From: Chrysomallon squamiferum
Lineage: Eukaryota > Mollusca > Gastropoda > Neomphalida > Peltospiridae
Length of the DNA stretch: 64,000 nt
Reading direction: 5' to 3'
NCBI GenBank assembly: GCA_012295275.1
Contig: CM022671.1
Location: forward strand, 19,770,456-19,834,455
The notes beneath the pieces are model-generated. The model made no database searches. It was not told where the DNA came from and worked only from the letters and a program-made list of their open reading frames with translations. A program made the translations under genes and the position numbers. This document shows positions 40,101-51,906 of the stretch, piece after piece (position 1 is the first letter of the stretch; the number at the start of each line of letters is the position of its first letter).

Positions 40101-42463
40101 GCTTAATTCTGAAAAACAGAAAATGCAAGAGAAAATAGAACAGCAGGTATATTTATAATTTTTTAATAAGTTAATTGCTAGATATATTAAAATGAAGCTT
40201 TATTGTTGTCTCTGTGTGTATGTGAGCACATAAACATACAAATAACCTAATATATTTTGTATACTTCATTTAATATTATTCATTTATTACTAAAAATAAA
40301 GATTAACAGCTTTCCTAATATTAGATTGACAGCTTAAATATGTTCACAGATGTTTGCAAAAATACAAATATTAAGTGTTGGTAAACAAATATTTATTTAC
40401 TAAATTTTAGTATGCACAGTTGGGAGAGAAAGATGGCTTGTTAAAAAGTTCAGGTTCACAGCTTGAAGAGACGAAGAAGGAGTTAGAAACCACTAGAAAC
40501 AGACTAGCAGATGTTGAAAAAGAGTTTGAGAAAGTTAGTCAGTTTAACAAATTATAATATTTTACACAAGTAGTTATCAAAAACATTTTCATTACTCTTC
40601 GGTCATTCCATAGTGTGTAAAGAATTTTAATATACAATGTATTTTGAAAGACAGGAGGAATGCATATCAACTGTCTTTATTGCTTCCTCAGAAGTTATTT
40701 CAAAAACTTTTGGAACCCTTTTTTAAACAAATTATATTCAAGGAATAGTGTACTAGAATGTTCACAGAAATGGAAGAAAAATAATATTTAAATAAAATAA
40801 AGAAATAAAATATTTTTTATCCCAAATTCAAAAAAACAAAACAAAAAATTAAATGAAATATTAATCATTTTAAAAGATAATTATCTTTTCCATTTCAGAC
40901 TAAAGAAAGTCATTCCAATGACGTATCAACGTTAAAAAGCTTGTTGGAAAATGAGAAAGTAGAAAATAACAAAAATAAAGAAAATTTGAAACAGCAGGTA
41001 ATCTGATTTTTGTTCCGCTCTAGTTTATTTATATAAGTCTAATTTCCCAAACAAAATAGAATTATAGTATTTTTGTAAATTCAATAATTAATTAATCAAA
41101 ATGCTATCTTTTTAATGTAATTCATCCTTTTCTTTGTTCAGTACCTACAGAATGCATCTGAAACATTATCTTAATTTATAGATTTTATAACTTTTTAAAA
41201 ATAAAACCTGAAAAAAACCAACTAGCTAAGCTTTTTATCATTAACAAATTTTTTTCCTGACAGGAATAGTAAATATGCCAGGGTTGACATTGAATCAGTT
41301 GAATCATATGACTCACCGTTCTCAATCCAGCTCGGTAACCTCTGTGTTATACTTACTCTTTTTTTTTTTTTTTTTTTTCAATTGTTTCTTTCATTCAGAT
41401 GGCAGTACTGATTGAAGAAAAGAACAAAGGTGTTGAGACAGAACTGGCTGAATACATTGGAAAGTTGCAGACACGAGAACAGGAAATGAATGATTTGAAG
41501 AAGAGTTCAAAAGAAGAGAAGGTAATTCAAATCTAATAAATAATTATTTGTATTAATTATATGACACACATATAGGATTTGATATAATAATGATAGAAGA
41601 GAGAAGAAATGTTTAACCCATTTTGTATGAAAGGATTTCATAAATATGGTCTATAACATTTTATGGAACTATAGCTAAAATATTTGTTTATTAATAAAAT
41701 TATTTTTATTTTAGTCAAAACATGAAAGTGAAGTAAATAAACTGCAGTCAGAATTTAAGTCAAAGGAAGATGAATGGAAACAGAAACTACAGGCAATAGA
41801 AGAGGAACTTAAAAAAAAAAAATCAGGTACTCAAACATCTTAACTGCATTTCTACAATAACAATTGATATATAATGAAATGAAAAAAGAATTAACCACAT
41901 TAAATATTTATTTCTTACAGTGAATATTATTATTTTATTTTTATTTTCAGGATACTGAGAAAGCTAAGGAAAAAATAATTTCAGAATTAACAGAACAGGT
42001 AAAAATCCATTATTTTCAAACAAATATAACATTTTTGTATTATTATTATTATTTTTTTTTTACAAATGTTATTTATATAAGAGCAAATAATATGTATTAT
42101 GCTAGAACAAGCCTGTAGCATGTTAAACATTTCTTTTAAAAATCCTTCATACTTTTTTCAATTCAGAAAAGTTTGATTTCCTAACCATGAATATACGTGA
42201 GCTGTTTGATAAATCAAATTCAAATTAAAAAACCAGGATTGATGAAAAAAGAAAGCAGTAGTCAAAACAATATAAATATTAATTATGATACTATTACATA
42301 AAACTGATACATGAATATACTTAAGTTTGAAGTTTTTATACTAAATGTATCTTATGTATTACAACAGAAGTCTAGCTTGGAGAATAAAATACAGGGACTA
42401 GAACAAAGAAGAGAAGAATTAGAGAAACATACTACAGAATTACAAGAGCAGTTAACACTTCAG
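31884..42463 (+). CDS. EEA1: EEA1-like early endosome antigen, central coiled coil (23 exons, both ends missing)
   Basis: EEA1 is a long coiled-coil dimer that tethers Rab5-positive early endosomes. The first exon reads RPGAEDVLVLKQEL then VQTLMDKMTLERE, matching human EEA1 near residue 230; exon 36954-37007 reads IEAGEGIDATLNQL, also diagnostic. Exons: 31884-32024, 32382-32450, 32736-32841, 33323-33490, 34060-34221, 34441-34577, 34873-35040, 35577-35714, 35934-36020, 36352-36434, 36663-36756, 36954-37007, 37272-37502, 37905-38040, 38585-38713, 39199-39321, 40048-40146, 40411-40533, 40899-40997, 41399-41521, 41715-41826, 41951-41998, 42368-42463. About 908 codons of Glu/Lys/Gln-rich heptad sequence. 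The N-terminal C2H2 finger and C-terminal FYVE domain are absent. Three exons carry frame-breaking homopolymer indels (T run 34524-34529, T run 37986-37988, A run 41811-41822). Two sets of exons are internal repeats (see findings). Confidence 0.9.
37148..37187. repeat. (TG)n microsatellite in an EEA1 intron
   Basis: About 20 perfect TG units followed by imperfect GTTTGT repeats, about 85 bases before the next exon's acceptor. Confidence 0.95.
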
Positions 42464-43016
42464 GTAAACTATTGAGAGAGATACAGAGACCAAAAGAGAA
42501 CAAGAGTGAGTGAGTGAGTGAGTGTAAAATCTCAATGCAGGTCTTTATAACTTTTTCCACAAACTGATATGATTTTTATTTAAGATTTGTGTTTGTCACT
42601 TATACAATTTTCTCCTAAAAATGGCATTAAATATAACTTTTTGTATTAATAATTAGCTGTAATCTTTCATTATTATTATTATTACTGATACACTGATTGT
42701 AAAATAAAAATACTGAAAAAACAGTTATCCATTAAACATTTTCTGATAAGCTACAGAAGGGAACAACTTAAATAACTTTGAAAACTAAACTAATATTAAT
42801 GGAAATTTCTAATGAAATTTAAAGATATCTTTTAGTCATATAAAAAAAAATAATATTGTTATGGAAAAATGGCAGTCATCTCTTCAGTTTAATCTAAATG
42901 TTAATACCGTGTTAGCTTTTTAAATGGTGCAAAATAGTTAGAACCTGTTTTAAAAATAAACAACAATAAACAAATCTAATTTGTCTTTACACAAGATGCA
43001 TGATTACATACCACTG
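42464..43016. other. Spacer between EEA1 fragment and IRAK4 3' end
   Basis: About 550 bases of AT-rich DNA between two convergent genes. The EEA1 exon ends with a normal donor (CAG then GTAAAC), so transcription should continue, yet no further EEA1 exon follows before IRAK4. A short GAGT run lies near 42507-42522. Confidence 0.55.
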
Positions 43017-44838
43017 TTATTTCTCCATCTTTTTTTCAATCTGCTCCAGATTACACACAACTGTAGGCATGTCTGGTCGATCCTTCTTCTTACGTTCAGA
43101 CACACAAGACAAGGCACACTGTAACATTTTCAGTATCACTACATCCTCACACTGCCCTGCTTTCTTATCCTGAAACACATTCAGCCGTGTCTGTAACTTC
43201 AACAAAATGGCTGGCCTGAAATAAAAAAAAAATAATAGTAATAAAAATTCAGTTTAAAAAAAAATTATACGATGATATTTAATAAAATGAAGGTGTTTGT
43301 AATGGGTTTTTTAAATATATTGTTACAAAAATAATATTTCCCAAAATTGTTGCTATCACTTCAAGATTTTCAAATTTATTGCATAAAAAGTCAAAGGAAT
43401 GTCACCTATTAAACTGCGATATTCATCTAACTAGTGCATGGCAAAAAGTCATCTTAGTGACAAAGTACTGCTTCTACTGAATTTTACCACATTTAAACGA
43501 TTTTAAAGTAATGTTGCAAAAAGTTATCTAACTTCACTGACGTTTCCGAAAAATGATAATAATGATAATATAAAGATAACGATAATGATAACAATAATGA
43601 CAATGGCAATAGCAACAGCAACAGCAACAGCAATAACAATAACAAATAGAAAAGCTACTTACAATAAACTTATGAGGCTCTCGTCTTTCATCATAAGCCT
43701 TTTCACCACTGCAGATTTCAAGCAGCACCTAATAGAAAACAATGTATGAGATTGAACTCATTTTATAACATTCTGTGCAGTGAAATATTCTGATGTTATC
43801 AGAAATTTATTTATTTATTAGTATTATAAACAAACTTTTTAATATATTTTTTATTACATACATACAGTAAATTAAAAAAAATTGGGCAATCAAATGTTTG
43901 ATTAAACAAATACTATATAACTGTTTGTTTGCTTTATTTCTTACTGCATTTTTCTTCTTTTTTTTTTTCTTTTCTTTTCTGTTTTGTTTTCTTTTTTGAC
44001 CTGATAGATAAATTTGCTGTGTAAATTAACAACTCACAACTCCAAATGCATAAACATCCGACTTGACAGACATCTGACTTCCTCTCATCACCTCAGGTGC
44101 GAAGTATGCCTTTGTACCATAGATCTTAGAATTCATTCCTTTCTTAGTGATGTGAGTGAACTGACCAGTGAGGGAGCCACCAGTGGCATGCTGAGCTTGA
44201 CCAAGATCTCCAATTTTAGCTTCAAACTGTCGATCAAGCAGAATGTTAGCACTAAAAGAAAACAAAAAAATATTCTGAATTCTAGTTTAAAAATTAAAAT
44301 TATTCAATAAATAGAAATCAAATCGCTTTTTCTCAAGCTCAAAATTAAATTTCTTGTAACCAAAAGAATTGCACATTAATAGTTTCGTGCTTGTTTTATG
44401 CATCTGGAAAGAAATTGCCAATTCTGATGAATAATTATAGTTTTCAAAAATTTGTGTTATATCAGACATTTCTTTACAATTATTGTTTATAAATATTTAC
44501 ATTTTATTATTAACAAAAATTGGTTCACTAACATTTATAAATAAACAAAGTACATGGAACAAATGCCAAATATTAGTAATTAATGTTTTGCACTTTTATG
44601 GATGGGAAAGAGGCAATACTATTGCTGCTTCTTTATTTATAATGACTTTCTGCTTAATTACCTTTTGATATCTCCATGGATGAGTGGTTTTTCTCCTATT
44701 GTATGAAAGTACTGGAGACCCATTGCAGCCCCAAGTGCAATGGAAATACGTTTCTCCCAATTCAGAGGTTGAGAGTTCTTCTGCAAATGATTGAAAAATT
44801 ACATAGAAGTTTATTTATAACTTAAAAGATAAGACAGA

Positions 44839-44891
<53 letters not shown>

Positions 44892-46031
44892 AAACAAAGC
44901 AAAACAAAACAAGAACATGAAAATAATAGATCCAACCAGAGAAATGTAAGAATTCTAAAATATTTCACTATATTACATGATATTATTTTAGAAATTAACC
45001 TTAGACACTGATTCTTTTCACTACAATTGTAATGTGTAAATATTTAAGCAGTCTACAGTTTTTAATTCCATAAAACCAAACAATCAGAAAGAGTGCAAGT
45101 AAATCATTATTTTCTACAGGACAGATTTTCTTAAATGGCTATGTCACCTATTAAAATATTCATCTAATTAGTGCTTATCGAAATAAGCATAAAATTATTA
45201 TTATTATTATTAACAGTAACAGTAGTAGTATTTTAATAATACATTTATAGCCTGGTTCTTTTAAGGTGTATTTTCTTCAAAGTAGACATACATTTTATTA
45301 TACAAATTTAATCTGAAGATAACGATAAAACATACAGTGCACTGTAACCTGTCTTCCAGAGATCCATTACCCATGTACTGGTAGACAAGACAGAGTGATG
45401 GGCCATCTAAAGCATATCCGTAAAGTGTAACAATATTTTCAAGTCTGTATCTGCAATTATAAATCACAAATATATAACATTATCCAATTATTAATATTAC
45501 CACTAAAAATATTGGAAATACAGGGTCATTAGAAAGTCCCACTATACTTTTAAATTTTAATGAAATGGAAATGTCTCGACAGATTTGAACAAAATTAGTC
45601 ATGAACTTTCTATAGACTGCTAGAATTTGTCACATTTGTGTAATATCTCTAAATATTTCAATAAAATATTATAAACAGTTTGTACATGATGACAAGTATA
45701 CACACACACACACAAATAAATACACACACACACACACACACACACGCACGCACACATACACACATATATTCGGATTTATAACCACAGAAGTGTTAGCTCT
45801 GGAAAGTATCAAAGTTAGGAAGCTTTAAACTACTGAAAGATGATGTAAATTTTAAAATCCTGCAATTTAATAACTATAGAATACAAACCTGAGCAAAGCA
45901 CCAAGTTCTGATGCCATTTGCTGATGTTTTTCTGCATACACATTTGTTGTAATATCCTGTTGTAATATCCAGAAATATAAAATAAAATACATATATATCC
46001 ATGTATCTATATCTACATCTCTCTCTCTCTC

Positions 46032-46126
<95 letters not shown>

Positions 46127-46828
46127 AGTGGTACCTTGACTTATGAGTTTAATTCGTTCCATTCCCAACCGAAGTTAACTGAAATACCATTAATCCATTC
46201 CAGCCCCCAAAACCCCCATTTTTTTGTAATGTGTTTTTAAATAAGGAAAATGTATTTATAAATGACAAATATTGAACAAAAACAAAATAAAAGAGAATGT
46301 AAAGAAATAAACTGGTTTTGTAAAGTGTATTTATCTTGGAGGTCAGACGAATTATTTTAACTCATTTGGCTAGACTTACAGCCTTTATTGACTCCTGCTT
46401 CAGTATGGTACTATGCACATACTGTCTAGCTAAGTTAACAACATGCACACCTCCTCTTTCATGTTTTTCTATGATTTCAAGCTTTAATTCAATAGACATC
46501 ATCCTCTTCTTCTTCTCAGCACTGCTCTTTGCATTCATTTTATTATGATCCATGGTCAGAAAAAAGAAATTTAGCAAAATACTTCACAAAATGTGAAATA
46601 ACACAACAGAGATGCTTCCGTGGTGAGGTAACCATGTGGACTAAACGAGTGAGATATGGGATGCTGGCCAGATGTTCTGTTGTTCACTGCAGCAACTAGT
46701 GGTGACATATCTAAAGATTGCTCATAACTTGGATTTTGGCTCACAACTCAAAGCAAACAATCAACCAAACTACTGCTCATAACTCGAAAAACTTGTAAGT
46801 GAAGGTATCACTAGATGTGTGTGTGTGT

Positions 46829-46869
<41 letters not shown>

Positions 46870-49292
46870 AACACATAATTTTTTTAATTATTTTTGCATC
46901 CAAAAATTACAAAATATTATTCAGACAGAATTTGTTGCAGATAATTTTCTAACCATCTGTTATAAATTACAAAAATGTGATCTTAAACAATTTCCCCATC
47001 ATATATGAATTTTGGTATAATTATATGGAAGTTCTCGTACAACTACCATCTTTTGAATTATAGTCATTATTCCAGAACAACTTAAAAATCAGATCTTTTA
47101 AAATTGAATTATATTTTCAAGATACAGTAATTAGAAAGAGAAGGAATGTTAATTAAAATATTCCTGTCTTAAAAAGAGAAAGCAATAAACCTGACCTCTT
47201 GTAACCTCTTTATGGCACATTTAGTATTTCTCAGAACTCCAAAATAAACTTTTCCAAAAGCTCCTTCGCCAAGCTTCCGGGTAACATCAAAGTTATTAGT
47301 AGCCTCAGATAATTCTCTAAAGGAAAACACTGGGGTTCCAACAGTAACAGCAATGACGTTCTTGTTGTCAGCTGTTAATGGCTTCATGCTGCTGACTTCT
47401 TTAAGATTGCCTGAATCTGGAGCAGAAGTTAAACTCTGAATATTTCCCTGATAGGAACTGGTAGAAGTTGATGTTTCAAATGAATTTACAGGCTTGCCTG
47501 ATGACATTTGAAAACTCTTGCTACTGGGCACAGAAATATTGTCTGAGAAGGAACCAGCTTTGTCTGAAGATGATGATGAAGAATTGCTTGGAAGTTGTTC
47601 TGAATCCTCTTGAGGCTCTCTCTTCTTATCACTAATGCTGTCATTTGGCTGGAATCCTGGAATAACTTTGTCATGCAGCTGTTTCTGACCATCTGCTGTC
47701 TGTGTGTATATTTTGGCTGGCTTTGTCTTTGGATTATTGAAGTTCACATCGTTTGATCTTTTTGTCAAAAGTGGTCCAGGAAGACCTGAAAAATAATCAC
47801 ACACATTTTGAACATTAACTGTCCTATAATACTAACATAATGCTAAATAGCAAGAGGACTGATTTTGTAAGTCATTAAATTAAGTTCTGAAAATCATGAT
47901 TAACTAATATAAAAATATCACATAGTACCAGCAAGTCATCTAACCTTTATTCAGAATGCCCCAGGACAAATCTTTAATACTGTACAGGATATATTGATAT
48001 AGACAATTTTTAAAATATAAATATTAAATTAAATATTACTTCACACACTCAGTGAAAAAAAATCAACTATTCCACATTTAGGCCTTTTGATATTTGTGAG
48101 CTGTTGACCTTTACTCAAAAATAAAGAATTTGGTTACTGAATGAAGAATTCTTGCTGGAAAATCTACAATCAAATTAATTCATAAAAATAAACATAAAAA
48201 ATCTGCAATCCAATCATTAACATATTTTGTCAAACAATGTCACTCTAATTAAAAGAAGTGTTTTAAAACCTGTCATTTTCATGTCCTGTGGAAAGTTCTC
48301 TCTGGATGTCGTGGATAACAGTGATTTTTCTTCTTTTTCTGAATTTGGAATTTTAATTTCTTTGGTGTTTTTAACTGAAAGAATCAAAATCAAAGAATAA
48401 TAATAATTTTCATCAAAACAAGACTAATATCTCTTTTTTTTTCTTTTTCTTATAACAATATATAAACACAGTTCCAATTTTTATAATAAAATTTGATAGC
48501 ATATAAAATAAGACCTGTGGAAAAAACAGACAAACAAAATCAATTGAATTATTTCATTTACATCATTAAAGTTAAGTGTATTTTCATATCGTTATCATTA
48601 TTAGAAAAAATGATAACCAAGACAGCATATATAATTATGATTTGATATTCAATAATTGTGCTGAGACACAACAGCTTGTTGTTTTAATCATCTTGTAAAC
48701 ATTTATCAAACATATTTCATGCCTTATGTTACAGTCAGCATATTAATACTAATAATAACAATAACAATAATAATAATAATAAAAGATTACATGATTTAAA
48801 GTAACATCATAGATTTTGATATAGATATTCCAGTTTACTGGAAAGTTAATGTATAAATAATTCACTGTTGCTGCCTGGTTAAAATAAATAAAAGCAAAAG
48901 CAGGGGTGACAGCATATTTCCTGTCTTATAATCATTATCCATCTCTTAACGTCTAACACATTAACATTTAGCATTAAAATCTACTGATTTGTGTTATCTG
49001 ATAATTTTTTGATTCAAATCAATTCCATATTCATGTAAGGTTCTTATTAGTATCCTAGTATAATAAAAGTTTATTATACATAGGCATTTTTTTGTATAAA
49101 ACTTACTATAATTTTCAATTATTTTCATTTCTCTCAAACGGCCAATATTCTGAAATTTGAGATAAAGCTCCCTCAGAGTTGTATTCCGACTGCCAAGATC
49201 TGATAAAAGAGCCCTTGTTTGGCTGCCTTCGTAACGATGATATTCAAGTTCAAATATCTTTATTTTGTCAAAACTATATCCAGCTTCTCCAG
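43017..49292 (-). CDS. IRAK4: IRAK4-like (Pelle family) death-domain Ser/Thr kinase, 5' exon missing
   Basis: Kinase that relays Toll/IL-1 receptor signals from MyD88. Exons, 5' to 3': 49107-49292, 48270-48374, 47196-47785, 45889-45956, 45336-45450, 44662-44780, 44038-44251, 43663-43728, 43017-43215. The first exon resembles the second half of a death domain (FELEYHRYEGSQTRALLSDL). About 170 Ser/Lys-rich residues follow. The kinase starts at FSFRELSEATNNFD: glycine loop GEGAFGKVYFG, catalytic lysine in CAIKRL, LVYQYMGNGSLEDRL, catalytic loop HGDIKSANILLD, metal site GDLG, then GTKAYFAPE, SDVYAFGVVLLEICSG and the C-lobe Arg in DRPDMP. HGD replaces HRD (as in human IRAK1) and DLG replaces DFG. 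The junction into the last exon is out of phase by one base; an extra C at 43209-43210 would explain it. About 554 codons are seen versus 460 in human IRAK4. The exon with the start codon and N-terminal death-domain helices was not identified. Confidence 0.9.
43604..43645. repeat. (CAA/CAG)n trinucleotide tract in an IRAK4 intron
   Basis: Interrupted AGC/AAC/AAT trinucleotide array starting 18 bases from the donor of exon 43663-43728. On the gene's strand it reads TTG/CTG/TTA and continues into ATT/ATC triplets up to about 43553. Confidence 0.85.
44840..44888. repeat. (TG)n microsatellite in an IRAK4 intron
   Basis: About 24 perfect TG units, 60 bases upstream of an IRAK4 exon. Confidence 0.95.
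45699..45766. repeat. (CA)n microsatellite, interrupted
   Basis: CA array broken by AAATAAATA and CG-containing units, in an IRAK4 intron. Confidence 0.9.
46013..46125. repeat. Compound (CT)n-(TG)n-(TA)n-(CA)n microsatellite
   Basis: Successive CT, TG, TA and CA runs just before the Tigger-like element. The element's left end begins at a TA in this array. Confidence 0.95.
46126..46813 (-). mobile_element. Internally deleted Tigger (Tc1/mariner superfamily) DNA transposon
   Basis: The left end reads CAGTGGTACCTTGACTTATG and the right end, in reverse complement, reads AGTGATACCTTCACTTACAA, so the ends are imperfect terminal inverted repeats. CAGTGGTACC is typical of Tigger-like elements, and insertion is at a TA, as expected for the superfamily. 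On the minus strand about 46362-46577 encodes a short stretch with SIELKLEIIEKHERG and VNLARQY, resembling the N-terminal DNA-binding helix-turn-helix of Tigger/CENP-B-type transposases. The catalytic domain is gone, so the copy is non-autonomous. It lies in an IRAK4 intron between two TG-rich microsatellites. Confidence 0.8.
46815..46866. repeat. (TG)n microsatellite right of the Tigger element
   Basis: TG array with one TATG interruption, directly abutting the element's right end. Confidence 0.95.
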
Positions 49293-49655
49293 CTAAAAAT
49301 AATGAAACATTAATTAGATTTATGTGTGTGTGTGTGTGTGTCTGTATAAGCAGATAAATACATAGATAGATACATAAATAGATAAAAAGATAGACACGTA
49401 TACAGATATAATTATATATACAGATTTATGGATATATTGATAAAGATATATAATTATCTACACAATACTAATCATGAATAAATAAATAAATAAATAAATA
49501 AATAATACATGTAATAACTTCTTTTTTTTTTATTACAGAAAGATAAAAAACAATAATTAACAAATTACTGAACAGAATGATTTCATTAATATGGCCACTT
49601 TTGATGCCAATCTAATATTTATGACATTGTGACAGTAAAATTATAATTTGATGTT

Positions 49656-49710
<55 letters not shown>

Positions 49711-51450
49711 CATATTTTTTGGAATATACAATCTATGTAACTATTAATATGTATAATTAGTGTGTGTATCAGTTTATACATGTTTACTATGCTAAACTGA
49801 AAGCAATCTTACAATAACAACAACAAAACAACAACAACATTAATAATAGTAACTACTACAGTAAAATCAATAGCAATAACAATAATGATAATATAATTAA
49901 CAAACGTATCATCACATGAACCTGTACTTCAAAAAAGGTGTTTTAGCTTTTAAAATAAAACTTCATATTAATCTGTTAATCAAAATATATCAGCATTACA
50001 TACTCCTGGCCTTCTTCGTTCAGAAAATGTTGTTAGATTTTCATGAAGTTCGTTCAAAATTAACTGCGTTGAAACTGTTAATGAGTATCTTTTTTAAACA
50101 ATTAAAAAGTATTACACTGTATATCAATTTTTAAAATAAGAAGTATTACATTGCGTATCAGTGTTTTTACAATTAAATCGTATTACATCAATATAATTTT
50201 AAACAGAATTACATTGTATTTGATGAAACTAATGAAAACTCGGTGGATAATGAAATATTTTCTATTTAATTTATGTTACGTCTTGATTGACTATGTTTTA
50301 TTTGACAAAACAAGGATGTTTCCTTTTTCCTTCTTCCGTTCAGCTGTGTAATTTGTGTACTGTGTATTAGTTCTCATTCTTTTCGGTATGTGTAATCATG
50401 GCCGTAACTACATTGAGGTAAATGAAGCAAATGATTTTAAAAAGAAACAACAACAACAACAACAAAAAAAAAAATACAAGTTGTATACAAAATTTTTATT
50501 TAAAAAATATAAAATATAAATTTCTATTCCGAGTATTTTATGCAAATATAGTTATTTTATTTATTTATTAATTTTAAATTGTTGGTTTTATGGGGCGGGG
50601 TGTTTCATTTTTGTTTGTTCCACGAGTGGTACAAGACACCCTCGCCACTACTGTGAGTCAAGATTCAATGCACATGTTTACTTATAAATTCATTTGGTTA
50701 AAGTGTTACCGATCTCGGTTATTTCTCTCCGAGTGGGTGCGTGTTTGGTTGCGACACAATTATTATGACACATGAAATTTTCGAGATGAAATGAGTTTCT
50801 TTCTTTAAAAACACCAAAAACCATCAATCGATAAAAATTAGATAGGGATAGGGTACGTCTATTTCCGTTTATTATAGATAAACATTTCCAAATATCAAGA
50901 TTAAATTAAATCTCTTTTTGAACTCCATTTTAATTACCGTAAGTAATAACAATAGCAACAACATAATGGCAGACGTAAGGTCGTAACAAGCATTTATTTC
51001 GGAACTATTCCAATAGACTTAACTCATAAAAAGAATGGATCAAAGACTCAGATGTTTAATACATACTAACTGAAAATACCCCCCCCCCACCGCACATTAA
51101 ACTTTGTGACTTTTGTTATGTAGACCAAAACGAGCACAATTCGTATCCACGTTCCATTCATGGGAAATTATATCCAAGTTCCTTTCATCTTTAAATCGTA
51201 TATGCACAGACACGTTTTCAACATTCCTGGTCAAGCCCATTGTATACACACTAAGCACATGTATAAATATGAATAATTTTAACTTCTATCGTCAGTTTTA
51301 ATGATTAAAACAAAATAAAAGAAGAAAAAAGATATAATGCATGAAAATTGTAATAGATATAGAAATAAAATAAAATAAATAAATAAACATAAAAAAAAAG
51401 AAAAAAAGAAAGAAAAGTAGAGTGCTTCATTCATTTAACATATATTCAGT

Positions 51451-51492
<42 letters not shown>

Positions 51493-51906
51493 TTGCTATT
51501 CACGTGTCAAAGTGAAGAAGAACAATGTTAGCTCCCAACAATTCTATTATTTGATACTTTATTATAAGGAAACTGTATTCAACATGAAGTAATAAAAATA
51601 TTATATACAGTATAATAAAAATTATAATTTAAGTTTTTATTCATACTTCCAAAAAAACACTTTAGTGATAAAACAACAGTGGAAAAAAAATAAATAATAA
51701 ATAAGTAACAGAAGAAAAAAAATGAGCTAGAAACACTTTTTAGTAACAACAGTTAACACAAATTATATTCACTGAAACTTTATTTGAGTTAATGGACAGG
51801 TTATAATCAATACAAACATATATGAACAAACAGATTTAGAAAAGAAAAATGCATGCACTTTCTACTTGTATACCTGCCGAAAAGCAAGCTATTTAAACAG
51901 TATATA
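49293..51906. other. Region upstream of IRAK4 up to the inverted-repeat arm
   Basis: About 2.6 kb with no exon I can assign. The missing 5' exon(s) of IRAK4 should lie here or further left on the gene's own map. It contains a TG array (49322-49342), a TG then GA array (49658-49710), an AAAT array near 49480-49505, and a T tract of about 32 at 51458-51489. The interval 50570-51260 is less AT-rich and may include promoter or 5' untranslated sequence, but I found no death-domain start. Confidence 0.5.
49658..49710. repeat. (TG)n-(GA)n microsatellite
   Basis: About 20 TG units followed by five GA units, upstream of IRAK4. Confidence 0.95.

Noticed and set aside
45530-45700. Possible mobile-element fragment beginning GGGTCATTAGAAAGTCCC in an IRAK4 intron
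   Set aside because: The start looks repeat-like, but no matching end, target duplication or second copy is visible in the window.
45867-46240. Open frames on both strands made of His/Thr/Tyr or Cys/Val repeats
   Set aside because: They are translations of the CA/TG and TA microsatellites; only 45889-45956 within them is a real IRAK4 exon.
49980-50080. Possible exon on - reading LNELHENLTTFSERRRPG
   Set aside because: An acceptor-like CAG precedes it, but it ends in a stop, fits no neighbour's missing sequence and has no recognisable domain.
51097-51240. 47-codon ATG-initiated frame on - upstream of IRAK4 (starts MGLTRNVENV)
   Set aside because: Tempting as the missing IRAK4 first exon, but it runs to a stop without a donor in the right phase and does not resemble the start of a death domain.
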